A stretch of 38,856 bases of DNA from an uncultured Porphyromonadaceae bacterium (GTDB taxonomy: Bacteria > Bacteroidota > Bacteroidia > Bacteroidales > Muribaculaceae), in contig CAJKBH010000031.1 in the NCBI GenBank assembly GCA_905198125.1, positions 1-38,856 of the forward strand. Reading direction: 5' to 3'. The position numbers and the translations under genes were made by a program. This document shows positions 9,746 to 17,990 of the stretch, in pieces. Within the stretch, counting starts at the first letter, position 1; the number at the start of each line of letters is the position of its first letter. The notes below the pieces were generated by a model. That model was not told the DNA's origin and made no database searches. It was given only the letters and a program-made list of their open reading frames with translations.

Positions 9746-12550
9746 TTAGTGTGCGTCCAGCCAGTTCGTGGCCACTCCCGAACTGGCAGTGAGCGGCACG
9801 AGTCCACGGTATGACTCCTCCATGCGGCGTGTCACAAGTTCCTGAAGCTCCGGCAGTTCCTCCGGCGCCACGTTGAAGTTCAACTCGTCGTGCACCTGCA
9901 TTATCATGCGCGACTTCATCTTCTTTTGCCTCATGTCGCCGTAAATGGCTATCATGGCCTTTTTGATTACGTCGGCGGCTGTGCCCTGCAGCGGCGCGTT
10001 CACGGCGTTGCGTTCGGCATATCCGCGCACTGTCGGATTCTTGGAATTGATGTCGGGCAACATGCGGCGACGTCCCATGCGTGTCTCCACATATCCGTTT
10101 TCGCGGGCATGTTCCACCGCGTCCGACTGAAACTTACGCACCGTCGGGAATGTTTCGTAATAATTGTCTATCAGATCCTTGGCTTCGGCACGCGGAATTC
10201 CGAGACGCGACGAGAGCCCGAAAGCGCTGATGCCGTACAGGATGCCGAAGTTGGCTGTCTTGGCGGCGCGCCGTTCGTCGGCGGTCACATCCTTTATATC
10301 CTTATGGAATATTTTGGCGGCGGTGATGGCATGCACGTCCTCGCCCTGCAGGAAGGCGTCGACCATGATGGGATCATGGCTGAAATCGGCCATCAGCCTC
10401 AGTTCTATCTGCGAATAGTCGGCGCTCAGGAACAGGCATCCTTCGTCGGGAATGAAGGCGCGTCTTATCTCGCGGCCCAATGCCTCTCGCACAGGTATGT
10501 TCTGCAGGTTCGGCGCCGTTGAAGATATGCGTCCCGTGGCCGTGACCGTCTGGTTATAGTTGGTGTGTACCTTACCCGTAACCGGATTGATTGCCGCCGG
10601 CAATGCCTGAAGATAGGTGGACAGCAGTTTCTTCATCGCACGGTAGTCCATGATCAGCTGCACCACCGGATGACGGCTCACAAGTTTCTCCAATACATCC
10701 TCTGCCGTGGAATACTGGCCTGTCTTGGTTTTTTTCGCCTTGGGGTCAAGTTGCAATACATCGAACAGAACCTCGCCCACCTTTGACGGCGACCCGATGT
10801 TGAATTCCATACCGGCAAGTGAATATATCTTCTGCTCCAGCTCGGCCAGACGCCGCTCCATATCCTGTGCCGCCTCGTCCAATGCCTTGGTATCTATCCT
10901 GACGCCGGTCAGCTCCATGCTTGCCAATACGGGTACCAACGGGAACTCCAGATCTCTCAGCAACGCGTCCATTCCTGACTTCTTCACCTCCTCCGAAAGT
11001 GGCTCGTAAAGCTGCAACGAAATGTCCGCCGCCTCGCAGGCCCATTCACTCATCACATCGTTCGGAACGCCGGCGCCTTGTTGTGTCTTGGTTCCACGTT
11101 TCGACGATGTGGTCAGCCCGGGATAGGGCTGCATATCGTAATTAAGGTATGTCGAAGCCAGCGCCTCGAGTCCGTGACGCATCTCGGGCTGTAATACATA
11201 GTGCGCCAATGCAAGGTCGTAGAAGGTGGTCAACGACTCGACACCGTCGCCACGCCGACGCGAGGCAATGACCATGTCGCGTTTGGCCGCAACCGTCACT
11301 TTCTCTATTGCAGGCATCGACATCACGTCCAATACCAATGCCGTGCCTTCGTCATAATCGGCCGGTATATAGTATGCCTTACCCTTTTCCACGGCAATGG
11401 CCGTGCCGCGCCATACGCACGACATATCGTTCTCGCCTTCCGACACCAAGAACAGTCCTACGCGTGTCTTGCCGTCCAGCGCACGGCGCAGTGCATCCAG
11501 TTCTGTTCCGTTGTCCACCAGCCGGTAATCCACACCGGCCTTATCCAACGCTTTCGGTGCCTCCTCAACGACCGGAGCGTCTAAAGGAGGCATATCGTCA
11601 AACAGCGAGGTAGGGAAGCCACCCGTATCGGCCTTAGGCGCCACGGCGTTTCTGTCAGCGTCTATGCGACGCGACACACGGTCGGCAAGCTGTTTAAATT
11701 CCAGTTCCTTGAAAATCTCCATCAGCTTCGCCTTGTCCTCGGGCTTGCGTTCCAGGTCGGCCGGAGTCACCTCCACAGGAACGTCGCGCCGTATCGTGGC
11801 AAGAAACTTGGAGAATTCTATCTGACTGCTGTTTTCAGTTATCTTTTTCTGTAACGCGCCTTTAAGTTTGTCGGTGTTGGCCAATAGTTTCTCGACCGAA
11901 CCGAAATCCTGTATCAGTTTTACGGCAGTCTTTTCGCCCACGCCGGGACAGCCGGGTATGTTGTCCACCTTGTCGCCCATCAGCGCCAACAGGTCTATCA
12001 CCTGGCCGGTGTTCTGCAAGCCATATCGCTGACACACCTCCTCCGGACCGCGCAGTTCAAAGTCCTGGCCACGGTAGGAGGGCTTATACTGAATGATGCG
12101 GGGCGTGACAAGCTGGCCGAAGTCCTTGTCGGGGCTCATCATATATGTGGTATATCCCTCCTTTTCAGCCATTGACGACAGGGTGCCGATCACATCGTCG
12201 GCCTCGAATCCCGCCACCTCCACCACGGGGATGTTGTAGGCGCGGATTATATCCTTTATATAAGGAACGGAAAGCCTGATGTCCTCGGGCATGGCGGCCC
12301 GCTCCGACTTGTATTCGCTGCTGGCTTCCTTGCGGAACGTGGGCCCCTGCGGATCGAAACATACGGCTATATGCGTGGGCTTTTCCTTACGCAGCACTTC
12401 CTCAAGCGTATTGACGAATCCGAACACAGCCGATGTGTTGAATCCGCTCTGAGTGATGCGCGGCATTCGTATCAAGGCATAATATGCCCTGAATATCAGC
12501 GCGTATGCATCCAATAGAAATAACCTCTTGTCTCCTGTATCTTGGTTCAT
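9746..12550 (-). CDS. polA: DNA polymerase I
   Basis: The 934 aa protein fills RNA-primer gaps and acts in excision repair. Domain order: 5'-3' exonuclease/FEN (about 1-300; FLLDAYALIFRAYYAL, GFEADDVIGT, MMSPDKDFGQL, GDKVDNIPGCPGVGEKTA), a 3'-5' exonuclease-like fold (about 330-520), and a complete family A polymerase (motif A DYSQIELRLMADFSHD near 710, motif B RRAAKTANFGILYG near 763, motif C VHDELNF near 888). The proofreading fold looks inactive: the DxE of Exo I is replaced by LFLVSEGEND, and the Exo III YxxxD by WACEAAD; an Asp remains in Exo II (AAKRDMVI). The ATG overlaps the TGA of the upstream aminotransferase gene by 4 bp (ATGA), implying translational coupling. Confidence 0.97.
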   Translation of the reverse strand: MNQDTGDKRLFLLDAYALIFRAYYALIRMPRITQSGFNTSAVFGFVNTLEEVLRKEKPTHIAVCFDPQGPTFRKEASSEYKSERAAMPEDIRLSVPYIKDIIRAYNIPVVEVAGFEADDVIGTLSSMAEKEGYTTYMMSPDKDFGQLVTPRIIQYKPSYRGQDFELRGPEEVCQRYGLQNTGQVIDLLALMGDKVDNIPGCPGVGEKTAVKLIQDFGSVEKLLANTDKLKGALQKKITENSSQIEFSKFLATIRRDVPVEVTPADLERKPEDKAKLMEIFKELEFKQLADRVSRRIDADRNAVAPKADTGGFPTSLFDDMPPLDAPVVEEAPKALDKAGVDYRLVDNGTELDALRRALDGKTRVGLFLVSEGENDMSCVWRGTAIAVEKGKAYYIPADYDEGTALVLDVMSMPAIEKVTVAAKRDMVIASRRRGDGVESLTTFYDLALAHYVLQPEMRHGLEALASTYLNYDMQPYPGLTTSSKRGTKTQQGAGVPNDVMSEWACEAADISLQLYEPLSEEVKKSGMDALLRDLEFPLVPVLASMELTGVRIDTKALDEAAQDMERRLAELEQKIYSLAGMEFNIGSPSKVGEVLFDVLQLDPKAKKTKTGQYSTAEDVLEKLVSRHPVVQLIMDYRAMKKLLSTYLQALPAAINPVTGKVHTNYNQTVTATGRISSTAPNLQNIPVREALGREIRRAFIPDEGCLFLSADYSQIELRLMADFSHDPIMVDAFLQGEDVHAITAAKIFHKDIKDVTADERRAAKTANFGILYGISAFGLSSRLGIPRAEAKDLIDNYYETFPTVRKFQSDAVEHARENGYVETRMGRRRMLPDINSKNPTVRGYAERNAVNAPLQGTAADVIKKAMIAIYGDMRQKKMKSRMIMQVHDELNFNVAPEELPELQELVTRRMEESYRGLVPLTASSGVATNWLDAH

Positions 12551-13650
12551 GGCTTAAAATCATTTATAATCCTTGCTACCGTCATGGCTTCTTCCGGCGT
12601 CATGGCAGCCGACATCGGCAACGACAGTTCCTCGGCGTGTATCCGTTCCGTAATCGGGAAACTCATTGTGTCCCATTCCTTATAGCATTCCTGACGGTGC
12701 GGAGGTATGGGATAATGTATCAACGTCTGAACTCCATTTTCGATCAGATATTCCTGCAATTTGTCGCGCCACTGCGAACGGATGGCGAATATATGGAACA
12801 CATGGTCGTCGCCTCCGCTCCAGTAGGGGAGAGTGACGTAGGGATTCCTTATATTGTCAAAATATATCTTGGCCAGCCGGCGACGATGTTCGTTGTCGGC
12901 GTCTATGTATTTCAGCTTCACGTTCAGCACCGAGGCCTGGATCTCGTCAAGACGCGAATTGTATCCCTTGTACTTGAACACATACTTGCGTTGCGAGCCG
13001 TAGTTGCCGAGCGAACGGATGGTCTCGGCAAGTTCGCTGTCGCTGGTGGTTACGGCCCCGCCGTCGCCGAGCGCACCGAGGTTCTTGCCGGGATAGAAAC
13101 TATGCGCCGCAGCCAGTCCGAGGCTTCCGGTGCGACGTCCGTTATACATACATCCGTGCGCCTGCGCGTTGTCCTCTATCAGCATCAGTCCGTGACTTTG
13201 ACACACTTCTTCTATAACAGGCGTGTATGCACACTGACCATACAGATGCACCAACAGAACGGCGCGGGTGCGGGGAGTTATCGTGTTTTCCATAAGGTTT
13301 CCGTCTAATTGCATTGTCACGGGATCAGGTTCCACAAGCACGGGAGTCAGGCCGAATTCCGATATCGCCAGTATGGAGGCTATGTAAGTGTTGGCAGGCA
13401 CTATAACCTCATCGCCGGACTTAAGGCGCCCCATTTCCAATAACGCCCTGAATATGAGTCGGAGCGCATCGAGTCCGTTGGCCACTCCAATGGCATGTTC
13501 CGTGCCTATGTACCGGGCGTATGCCTGCTCGAAGTCCTCTGTCTCACGGCCATGCAGATACCATCCCGAATTCACGGCGCGTGTCACGGCCTCGTTTATT
13601 TCCGCACCGTGAAGTTCCGTCACTTTCTTAAGGTCATTGAACAGTATCAT
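12547..13650 (-). CDS. DegT/DnrJ/EryC1 sugar aminotransferase, FdtB-like
   Basis: This 367 aa PLP enzyme belongs to the DegT/DnrJ/EryC1/StrS family. PLP-binding Lys189 lies in SFYPGKNLGALGDGGAV and the cofactor-contacting Asp160 in LIEDNAQAHG; substrate-side motifs NYGSQRKYVFKYKGYNSRLD and LIHYPIPPHRQECY are as in FdtB/QdtB enzymes, which put an amino group at C3 of dTDP-3-keto-6-deoxyhexose. The preceding gene encodes an FdtA/QdtA-like ketoisomerase, overlapping by 17 bp, so the two steps to dTDP-3-amino-3,6-dideoxyhexose (Fuc3N or Qui3N) are adjacent. No acetyltransferase (FdtC/QdtC) is in the window. The sugar probably goes into a surface glycan. Which hexose isomer is made cannot be told here. 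The gene ends inside the polA start codon. Confidence 0.88.
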   Translation of the reverse strand: MILFNDLKKVTELHGAEINEAVTRAVNSGWYLHGRETEDFEQAYARYIGTEHAIGVANGLDALRLIFRALLEMGRLKSGDEVIVPANTYIASILAISEFGLTPVLVEPDPVTMQLDGNLMENTITPRTRAVLLVHLYGQCAYTPVIEEVCQSHGLMLIEDNAQAHGCMYNGRRTGSLGLAAAHSFYPGKNLGALGDGGAVTTSDSELAETIRSLGNYGSQRKYVFKYKGYNSRLDEIQASVLNVKLKYIDADNEHRRRLAKIYFDNIRNPYVTLPYWSGGDDHVFHIFAIRSQWRDKLQEYLIENGVQTLIHYPIPPHRQECYKEWDTMSFPITERIHAEELSLPMSAAMTPEEAMTVARIINDFKP

Positions 13651-14068
13651 CGGATGATAAACCTTTATATTTCAGAAATTCGGGATAATCGTAAATATAA
13701 TCTGCCGGATCATAATGGTCTGAAGCAAGCACCATACATACCGCACCGGACGAAAAATCCTCGAGCGTCCTCCAATAACCCGGCGGAACATAAAGGCCCT
13801 GCCACGGACGGTTCATGAAAAACCTCATCTTCCTCTTGCCGTCGGTCAGTTCTATGGTGAAACTTCCGGACACAGCGAACAAAACCTGTTCCAGATGCTT
13901 ATGAGCATGACCGCCGCGGCTTTCGCCCGCCGGCACGTCATATATATAGTACACGCGCTTTATGTCGAACGGCACGTGTCCCCCGCCCTCGATAAACGAC
14001 AGATTCCCCCGCCGGTCCTCTATCTTCGGAAATTCCAATAAATACGGAATACTCTTTTTCTCCTCCAT
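13634..14068 (-). CDS. dTDP-4-oxo-6-deoxyhexose 3,4-ketoisomerase, FdtA-like cupin
   Basis: This 144 aa WxcM/FdtA-type cupin has the family hallmarks: an early DRRGNLSFIE, RVYYIYDVPAGESRGGHAHK with presumed catalytic His54 and His56, then QVLFAVSGSFTIELTDG and a VPPGYWRTLEDF strand. FdtA moves the keto group of dTDP-4-keto-6-deoxyglucose from C4 to C3, producing the substrate of the aminotransferase encoded next. The 17 bp overlap between the two genes supports joint translation. A 12 bp gap separates it from the upstream ATPase gene, so it may be read from the ATPase promoter. The size is normal for the family. Confidence 0.88.
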   Translation of the reverse strand: MEEKKSIPYLLEFPKIEDRRGNLSFIEGGGHVPFDIKRVYYIYDVPAGESRGGHAHKHLEQVLFAVSGSFTIELTDGKRKMRFFMNRPWQGLYVPPGYWRTLEDFSSGAVCMVLASDHYDPADYIYDYPEFLKYKGLSSDDTVQ

Positions 14069-14080
14069 ACTTTCTGTCTT

Positions 14081-15292
14081 TCAAAGGTCCATTTTAAGAA
14101 ATTGGCGCAAATGCACATGCTGAATGCCGGGATATTCGGCCAATTCTCCGCTTACGGGATCCATGGATACCACATATTTAGGATAATTGTCGTTTATGGC
14201 GGCAAGGTTGCCGAATTCTCTCTTTACTGTTTCTTCCGTAGCCAGTAAGTACGTAACCTGGATATAGATGGTTCTGGGGCCCTTTGTCGCTACAAAATCA
14301 ATTTCGCCGGCACGAAGTATGCCTACATTAACGTTGTAACTCTGCATCAACAAATGCAGATATACAGCATTCTCCATCAGTTTCTCTATACTGGTACGCA
14401 CTCTGAAGCCACATAAATAATTACGCAATCCCAAATCGGCGAAATAATATTTGTAGATAAGTTCAAACAGTTTTTTTCCATGAAGGTCATAACGGGACAC
14501 CTGATTTATTACAAGTGCCTTGTTTAGATGACTTATATAAGTTGAAGTCACCGCCTCTGAAATCTTTTCGCCTTGCGATTTCATAAATTTGACAATACTG
14601 TTGACAGAAATCAATTTTCCTATATTGTCAGCAATGAATCTTGAAAGATTGCTCATGAACGCGACATTTCTGATTTGCTCACGCATTATCACGTCACGCA
14701 TCATGATGGTATCATATACTCCCTGCAGATAATCCCTTACTTCTATCTCGTCATTTATATTGTAAAGTCTGAGGCCTGGGAGTCCTCCTACTCTCAGATA
14801 ATCAAGCAATGTCTCATCAGAATCCTGCAATCCATGGAACTCAATAAATTCACGGTAACTTAGCCCGTATACGGGAATTTCCACATACCGGCCTCCAAGC
14901 CGAGTGCTTAATTCCGATGAAAATATATAAGCGTTACTTCCTGTGGCCACAATCTGACACAAATCCTCGGCATGTAGACTGCGCAACGCATCCTCATAGC
15001 CTTCAATGTCCTGAACTTCATCTATCAGCAGATAGTTCTCCCTTCCTGCTGTCAATTGTGGAACCACATAATCGTAAAGTTCCCTTGCATTGGTGATATG
15101 ACTGAAATCAAGAAGTTCCTTATTCACATATACAACTGTACACTCCGGTCTATTCTGTTCAAGCCAACCGTGCAACTGGCGAAGCATGAAACTTTTACCA
15201 ACGCGCCGTTGCCCCACAAGAAATATCATCATCCCCTTGTTAAGATGGGCAATGATATGCGACAGATAAGTTTTCCTGACTATTATATCCAT
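14081..15292 (-). CDS. AAA ATPase with C-terminal DUF4143 domain
   Basis: The 403 aa protein has Walker A GQRRVGKS (27-34), Walker B YLLIDEVQ (87-94), a sensor-like IVATGSNAYIFSS, a winged-helix-like middle part and a C-terminal DUF4143 (PD-(D/E)XK-like) domain with EIDFVATKGPRTIYIQV. Proteins of this design are abundant in Bacteroidetes and archaea; their function is poorly known, with proposed roles in toxin-antitoxin-like or mobile functions. GC content is lower than in the fdtA-polA genes downstream. It has its own promoter and a large AT-rich upstream region with palindromes. It is probably the first gene of the minus-strand run to polA. Confidence 0.85.
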   Translation of the reverse strand: MDIIVRKTYLSHIIAHLNKGMMIFLVGQRRVGKSFMLRQLHGWLEQNRPECTVVYVNKELLDFSHITNARELYDYVVPQLTAGRENYLLIDEVQDIEGYEDALRSLHAEDLCQIVATGSNAYIFSSELSTRLGGRYVEIPVYGLSYREFIEFHGLQDSDETLLDYLRVGGLPGLRLYNINDEIEVRDYLQGVYDTIMMRDVIMREQIRNVAFMSNLSRFIADNIGKLISVNSIVKFMKSQGEKISEAVTSTYISHLNKALVINQVSRYDLHGKKLFELIYKYYFADLGLRNYLCGFRVRTSIEKLMENAVYLHLLMQSYNVNVGILRAGEIDFVATKGPRTIYIQVTYLLATEETVKREFGNLAAINDNYPKYVVSMDPVSGELAEYPGIQHVHLRQFLKMDL

Positions 15293-15323
15293 TTTTTATT
15301 ATATGGCCTTTGCTAACCATTTG

Positions 15324-15355
15324 CAAATATACCTATTTATATTCGCTAAAGCAAT
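15324..15355 (-). promoter_or_regulatory. Promoter for the DUF4143 ATPase
   Basis: On the minus strand TATATTTG (15331-15324) fits TAnnTTTG, with ATTG 20 bp upstream (15355-15352). It lies 32 bp before the ATPase start codon and probably drives the ATPase-fdtA-fdtB-polA run. Confidence 0.55.
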
Positions 15356-15376
15356 TAATTTTATTATTTTTCCATA

Positions 15377-15467
15377 TATACATGTATAAAATTTACAATT
15401 TTGTCAATTTTTCAATGTATACATTGGCAAAATCTACAATTATAACTATTATTCAATGTATACATAG
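15377..15467. promoter_or_regulatory. Cluster of three TGTATACA-type palindromes, candidate operators
   Basis: The AT-rich space between the divergent ATPase and OmpA-like genes holds three related palindromes: TATACATGTATA (15377-15388), CAATGTATACATTG (15413-15426, perfect 14-mer) and a near copy CAATGTATACATAG (from 15454). The last two share TTCAATGTATACAT as a direct repeat 41 bp apart, about four helical turns. The layout suits a dimeric regulator, but no regulator gene adjoins, and AT-rich DNA gives such sites by chance more easily. Confidence 0.4.
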
Positions 15468-15572
15468 TTACCTGTCTCGATAAAACTTAGAGTATGTTTA
15501 CTTTTAGAGTTTTCTTAATAATAATTTACTGTTCAGCCGTTATTTATATAGAAATTACAATACATTATATAT

Positions 15573-16409
15573 ATGAAGAAAATATTAGCACTGGGATTGC
15601 TGGGTGCGCTGACATTGTCGCTGGGCAGCTGCGTCACCAACAAGAAGTACGCCGCGCTGCAGTCCGAGTATCAGACCACACGCGAGGGGCTGCTGGAATG
15701 CAACACCAAAACAAAATCAATGACGTATGTCATTTCCGACCTCAAGAAGCAGAACGAGGAACTGAAAAAGTCGCTGGCCGACATGAAGTCCACCCTGGAC
15801 CAGAGCATGGCCAACAACCAGCAGGGCAACGTGAACATCGCCAAACTGGTGGACGAAATCAACGCTTCCAACAAATACATCAAGGAACTTATCTCGGCCA
15901 AATCCAAAAGCGACTCGCTGAACATAGCCCTGACCAACAAGCTGACCCGCTCGCTGACCAACGACGAGCTGAAGGATGTGGACGTCAAGGTGCTGAAAGG
16001 TGTGGTTTACATCTCGCTGGCCGACAACATGCTGTTCAAGTCGGGCAGCTACGAGATCAGCGACCGCGCCATGGAGACTCTCTCCAAGATAGCCAAGATC
16101 ATAAAGGATTATTCCGACTATGACGTACTGGTGGAGGGCAACACCGACAATGTGCCCATCTCGCGCACCAATATCCGCAACAACTGGGACCTCTCGGCTC
16201 TGCGCGCCAGCTCCGTGGTGCAGTGTCTGCAGAACGATTTCGGCATCAATCCCTCGCGTCTGTCGGCTGCCGGCCGCGGCGAATTCAATCCTATCGCCGA
16301 CAACGACTCCGAAGTGGGCAAGCAGCGTAACCGCCGCACCGAAATCATCATCACTCCGAAGCTCGACCAGTTCCTCGACCTCATAGACCAGGCCCCCAAG
16401 GAAGACTGA
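15573..16409 (+). CDS. OmpA-family peptidoglycan-anchoring lipoprotein
   Basis: The 278 aa protein begins MKKILALGLLGALTLSLGSC, a lipoprotein signal with lipobox LGSC, so it is probably lipidated and sent to the outer membrane. Residues about 25-120 are a predicted coiled coil (SDLKKQNEELKKSLADMKST). The C-terminal OmpA-like domain (about 140-265) has VYISLADNMLFKSGSYEIS, VEGNTDNVPIS, NWDLSALRASSVVQCL and GRGEFNPIADN...GKQRNRRTEI; the last Arg-rich motif and the Asp-Asn pair bind diaminopimelate in peptidoglycan. It probably tethers the outer membrane to the wall. Two strong hairpins follow the stop, so it is transcribed alone. No clear TAnnTTTG promoter was found in the 280 bp upstream. Confidence 0.92.
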   Translation: MKKILALGLLGALTLSLGSCVTNKKYAALQSEYQTTREGLLECNTKTKSMTYVISDLKKQNEELKKSLADMKSTLDQSMANNQQGNVNIAKLVDEINASNKYIKELISAKSKSDSLNIALTNKLTRSLTNDELKDVDVKVLKGVVYISLADNMLFKSGSYEISDRAMETLSKIAKIIKDYSDYDVLVEGNTDNVPISRTNIRNNWDLSALRASSVVQCLQNDFGINPSRLSAAGRGEFNPIADNDSEVGKQRNRRTEIIITPKLDQFLDLIDQAPKED

Positions 16410-16469
16410 CATAACATCATATTCTGACAGAACATTATATTAAGGAACAATACCTTAATTCATACCCTT

Positions 16470-16500
16470 AATCCCCGTTTCGGAAGCCGAGACGGGGATT
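16470..16500 (+). terminator. Rho-independent terminator after the OmpA-like gene
   Basis: Arms AATCCCCGTTTCGG and CCGAGACGGGGATT form a 14 bp stem with one G-U pair and a 3 nt loop, followed by a short T run. Confidence 0.85.
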
Positions 16501-16517
16501 TTCGGTGAATTATCATC

Positions 16518-16557
16518 AAAAATCTCGGATTTTAGCAAGAATCCGAGATTTTTTATT
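16518..16557 (+). terminator. Second, tandem terminator
   Basis: Arms AAAAATCTCGGATT (16518-16531) and AATCCGAGATTTTT (16540-16553) form a perfect 14 bp stem with an 8 nt loop, flowing into a T-rich tail. It backs up the first terminator 18 bp upstream. Confidence 0.8.
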
Positions 16558-16584
16558 AAGTTTTTGATTTTTTATTTCATTTTG

Positions 16585-16615
16585 TTTGCAATTTAAAATA
16601 ATATTACTAATTTTG
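16585..16615 (+). promoter_or_regulatory. Consensus Bacteroidetes promoter in a gene-free stretch
   Basis: TTTG (16585-16588), a 19 bp spacer and TAATTTTG (16608-16615) match the Bacteroidetes consensus exactly. A transcript would start near 16622. No annotated gene begins within 400 bp, so it probably drives the small ORF or a small RNA described next. Confidence 0.6.
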
Positions 16616-16666
16616 CCACCATAACAAAGATAATTATCAATTAATGTCAATTATCCTTGTAAAACC

Positions 16667-16759
16667 ATGACAATTTGTCCAGCCATCCGTGGCGTCGCAG
16701 CACAAGTCCTCCACAGGTGCGGACACTTGGCCTGGTATGAAAAAGACACTATAGACTGA
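16667..16759 (+). other. 30-codon small ORF or structured RNA segment
   Basis: An ATG 45 nt after the predicted transcript start opens a 30-codon frame (MTICPAIRGVAAQVLHRCGH, then LAWYEKDTID), far richer in GC than its surroundings. The same bases fold well as RNA: CCAGCC pairs with GGCCTGG, and CAAG with CTTG around an inner GTCC...GGAC stem. It matches no peptide or RNA family that I recognise. It may be a leader peptide, a remnant of a lost gene or part of a small RNA. Confidence 0.3.
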
Positions 16760-16875
16760 CGCTTGCTATGTATGATTAAAGAGTCCTATTTACCTTAGTT
16801 ATTACTTTTGCCATACCACGAGAGTATGGCAAAAGTAATAAACAGGATAGTTCAAAAACTTTTATTCAGTCTATA
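16750..16875. repeat. Nested inverted repeats, possible small RNA or MITE-like element
   Basis: Ten-base outer arms TATAGACTGA (16750-16759) and TCAGTCTATA (16866-16875) enclose a perfect 18 bp hairpin, TTATTACTTTTGCCATAC (16799-16816) and its complement (16824-16841), with a 7 nt loop CACGAGA. No target-site duplication borders the arms. As RNA this is a closed structure whose basal stem covers the stop codon of the small ORF. Confidence 0.55.
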
Positions 16876-16923
16876 ATATAGATTATCCAGCATAGAAGAC
16901 GTTGATTCATCCTAATTGTAATG

Positions 16924-16956
16924 AAAAGAGGCAAGTCGTCGAGACCCGCCTCTTTT
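16924..16956. terminator. Hairpin with T-tract, probable terminator
   Basis: AAAAGAGGC (16924-16932) pairs with GCCTCTTTT (16948-16956); the loop contains a small GTC...GAC stem. It would end a transcript begun at the promoter at 16585-16615 before the susD-like remnant, giving an RNA of about 335 nt. Confidence 0.6.
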
Positions 16957-17048
16957 ACTCTGTTGAATATACGCAATCTGAAAATTTGAATAAAGTTAAA
17001 AGATTGTGTTAAAATCAGTCATAATAAAAATATAGATAAAATTTTAAT

Positions 17049-17056
17049 TATCTTTG
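17049..17056 (+). promoter_or_regulatory. -7 box upstream of the susD-like gene
   Basis: TATCTTTG fits TAnnTTTG; no good TTTG lies 19-21 bp upstream. The predicted transcript start near 17063 favours the ATG at 17091 over the one at 17073. Confidence 0.4.
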
Positions 17057-17090
17057 ACGCGTCTAATACCTGATGCCAATACCGCGGCTT

Positions 17091-17990
17091 ATGAAACATC
17101 GACCACCTTATACAGCTATTTTAGCAGTCCTGATGACTGCGCTATATATATTATTGATGGCCGGATGCGATTCCATTTCCACCGAACCGCAATCCGATCA
17201 GGAGTCGAAAGCAATTCCGGCTCCCGCAGAAATTCGTGCAATCGCTTATTTCGACTCCCTTTTACACCGTGGCATATCCCTCAGACCGTTCCTGCCCGGC
17301 GACTCCATACTGTGCGACTCGCTCCGGTCGCTGCTCTGGGCACTTCCTGACAGGCACGATGTCGCAATCGACGACATCCACCACCGCCAGGCAGCCAGAC
17401 ATCTTCTGGCCAAGGCTTATCTCGCCTCCGAGTGCTGGCACAAAGCCGAAATACAGGCCACACTCCTTATTTCCTATTCCAATCTGTCATTGATAACTCA
17501 TTCACGTTTCAAACATCCCGAGCCGGAAAACGGCTATGCATCCAATCCTGTATGGGACCTGTTCGATGCCCAAAGCATGATAATGAACGAAAACATTGAA
17601 CGGATAGGCTTGATCCATATTGAACTATGGCCTGAACTGAACATGGATGGATATGACAGCAGCACTTTTCTAAATCTTCGGAAGGTGAAGGGAGTAAATG
17701 ACGATTCCGATATCAGATATAAGCTCGGATCGGACACCGACCCACTGTATTACAAACGCCAAGCAGGGTCCGACACCGATCTGACATATATGTTCCGTCT
17801 GGCGGAAACCTATCTGATACGCGCCGAGGCCCGCTATATGTCAGGTCGGATACACGAGGCGGAAAACGACCTCAACCTGATCCGTATCCGCGCCAACTGC
17901 TCCGTAATGATACGCGACGTCACCCTCCGCGACATCCGGGAGGAACGCATACGCGAACTTGCCGGCGAGCCTACGCTTCTAATTTTCTGA
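17091..17990 (+). pseudogene. Truncated SusD/RagB-family lipoprotein
   Basis: The 299 aa product starts MKHRPPYTAILAVLMTALYI with lipobox LMAGC. Its body shows SusD features: HRQAARHLLAKAYLASECWH with a TPR-like pairing, and MFRLAETYLIRAEARYMSGR followed by LNLIRIRANC and LRDIREERIRELAGE. SusD proteins bind glycans at the outer membrane beside a SusC transporter and are normally 450-650 aa. Here much of the N-terminal half is missing, and the C-terminus stops at the conserved ERxRELAGE, before the usual G-x-R-x-x-D-L region; the last six residues (PTLLIF) come from the antisense of the neighbouring methyltransferase gene end. No susC is present. It may still be expressed, but looks like a decaying relic. 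Confidence 0.7.

Noticed and set aside
16667..16759. SRP RNA, 6S RNA or known riboswitch
   Set aside because: I looked for the SRP GGAAG/AGCAG core, a 6S-type bubble and common aptamer boxes and found none.
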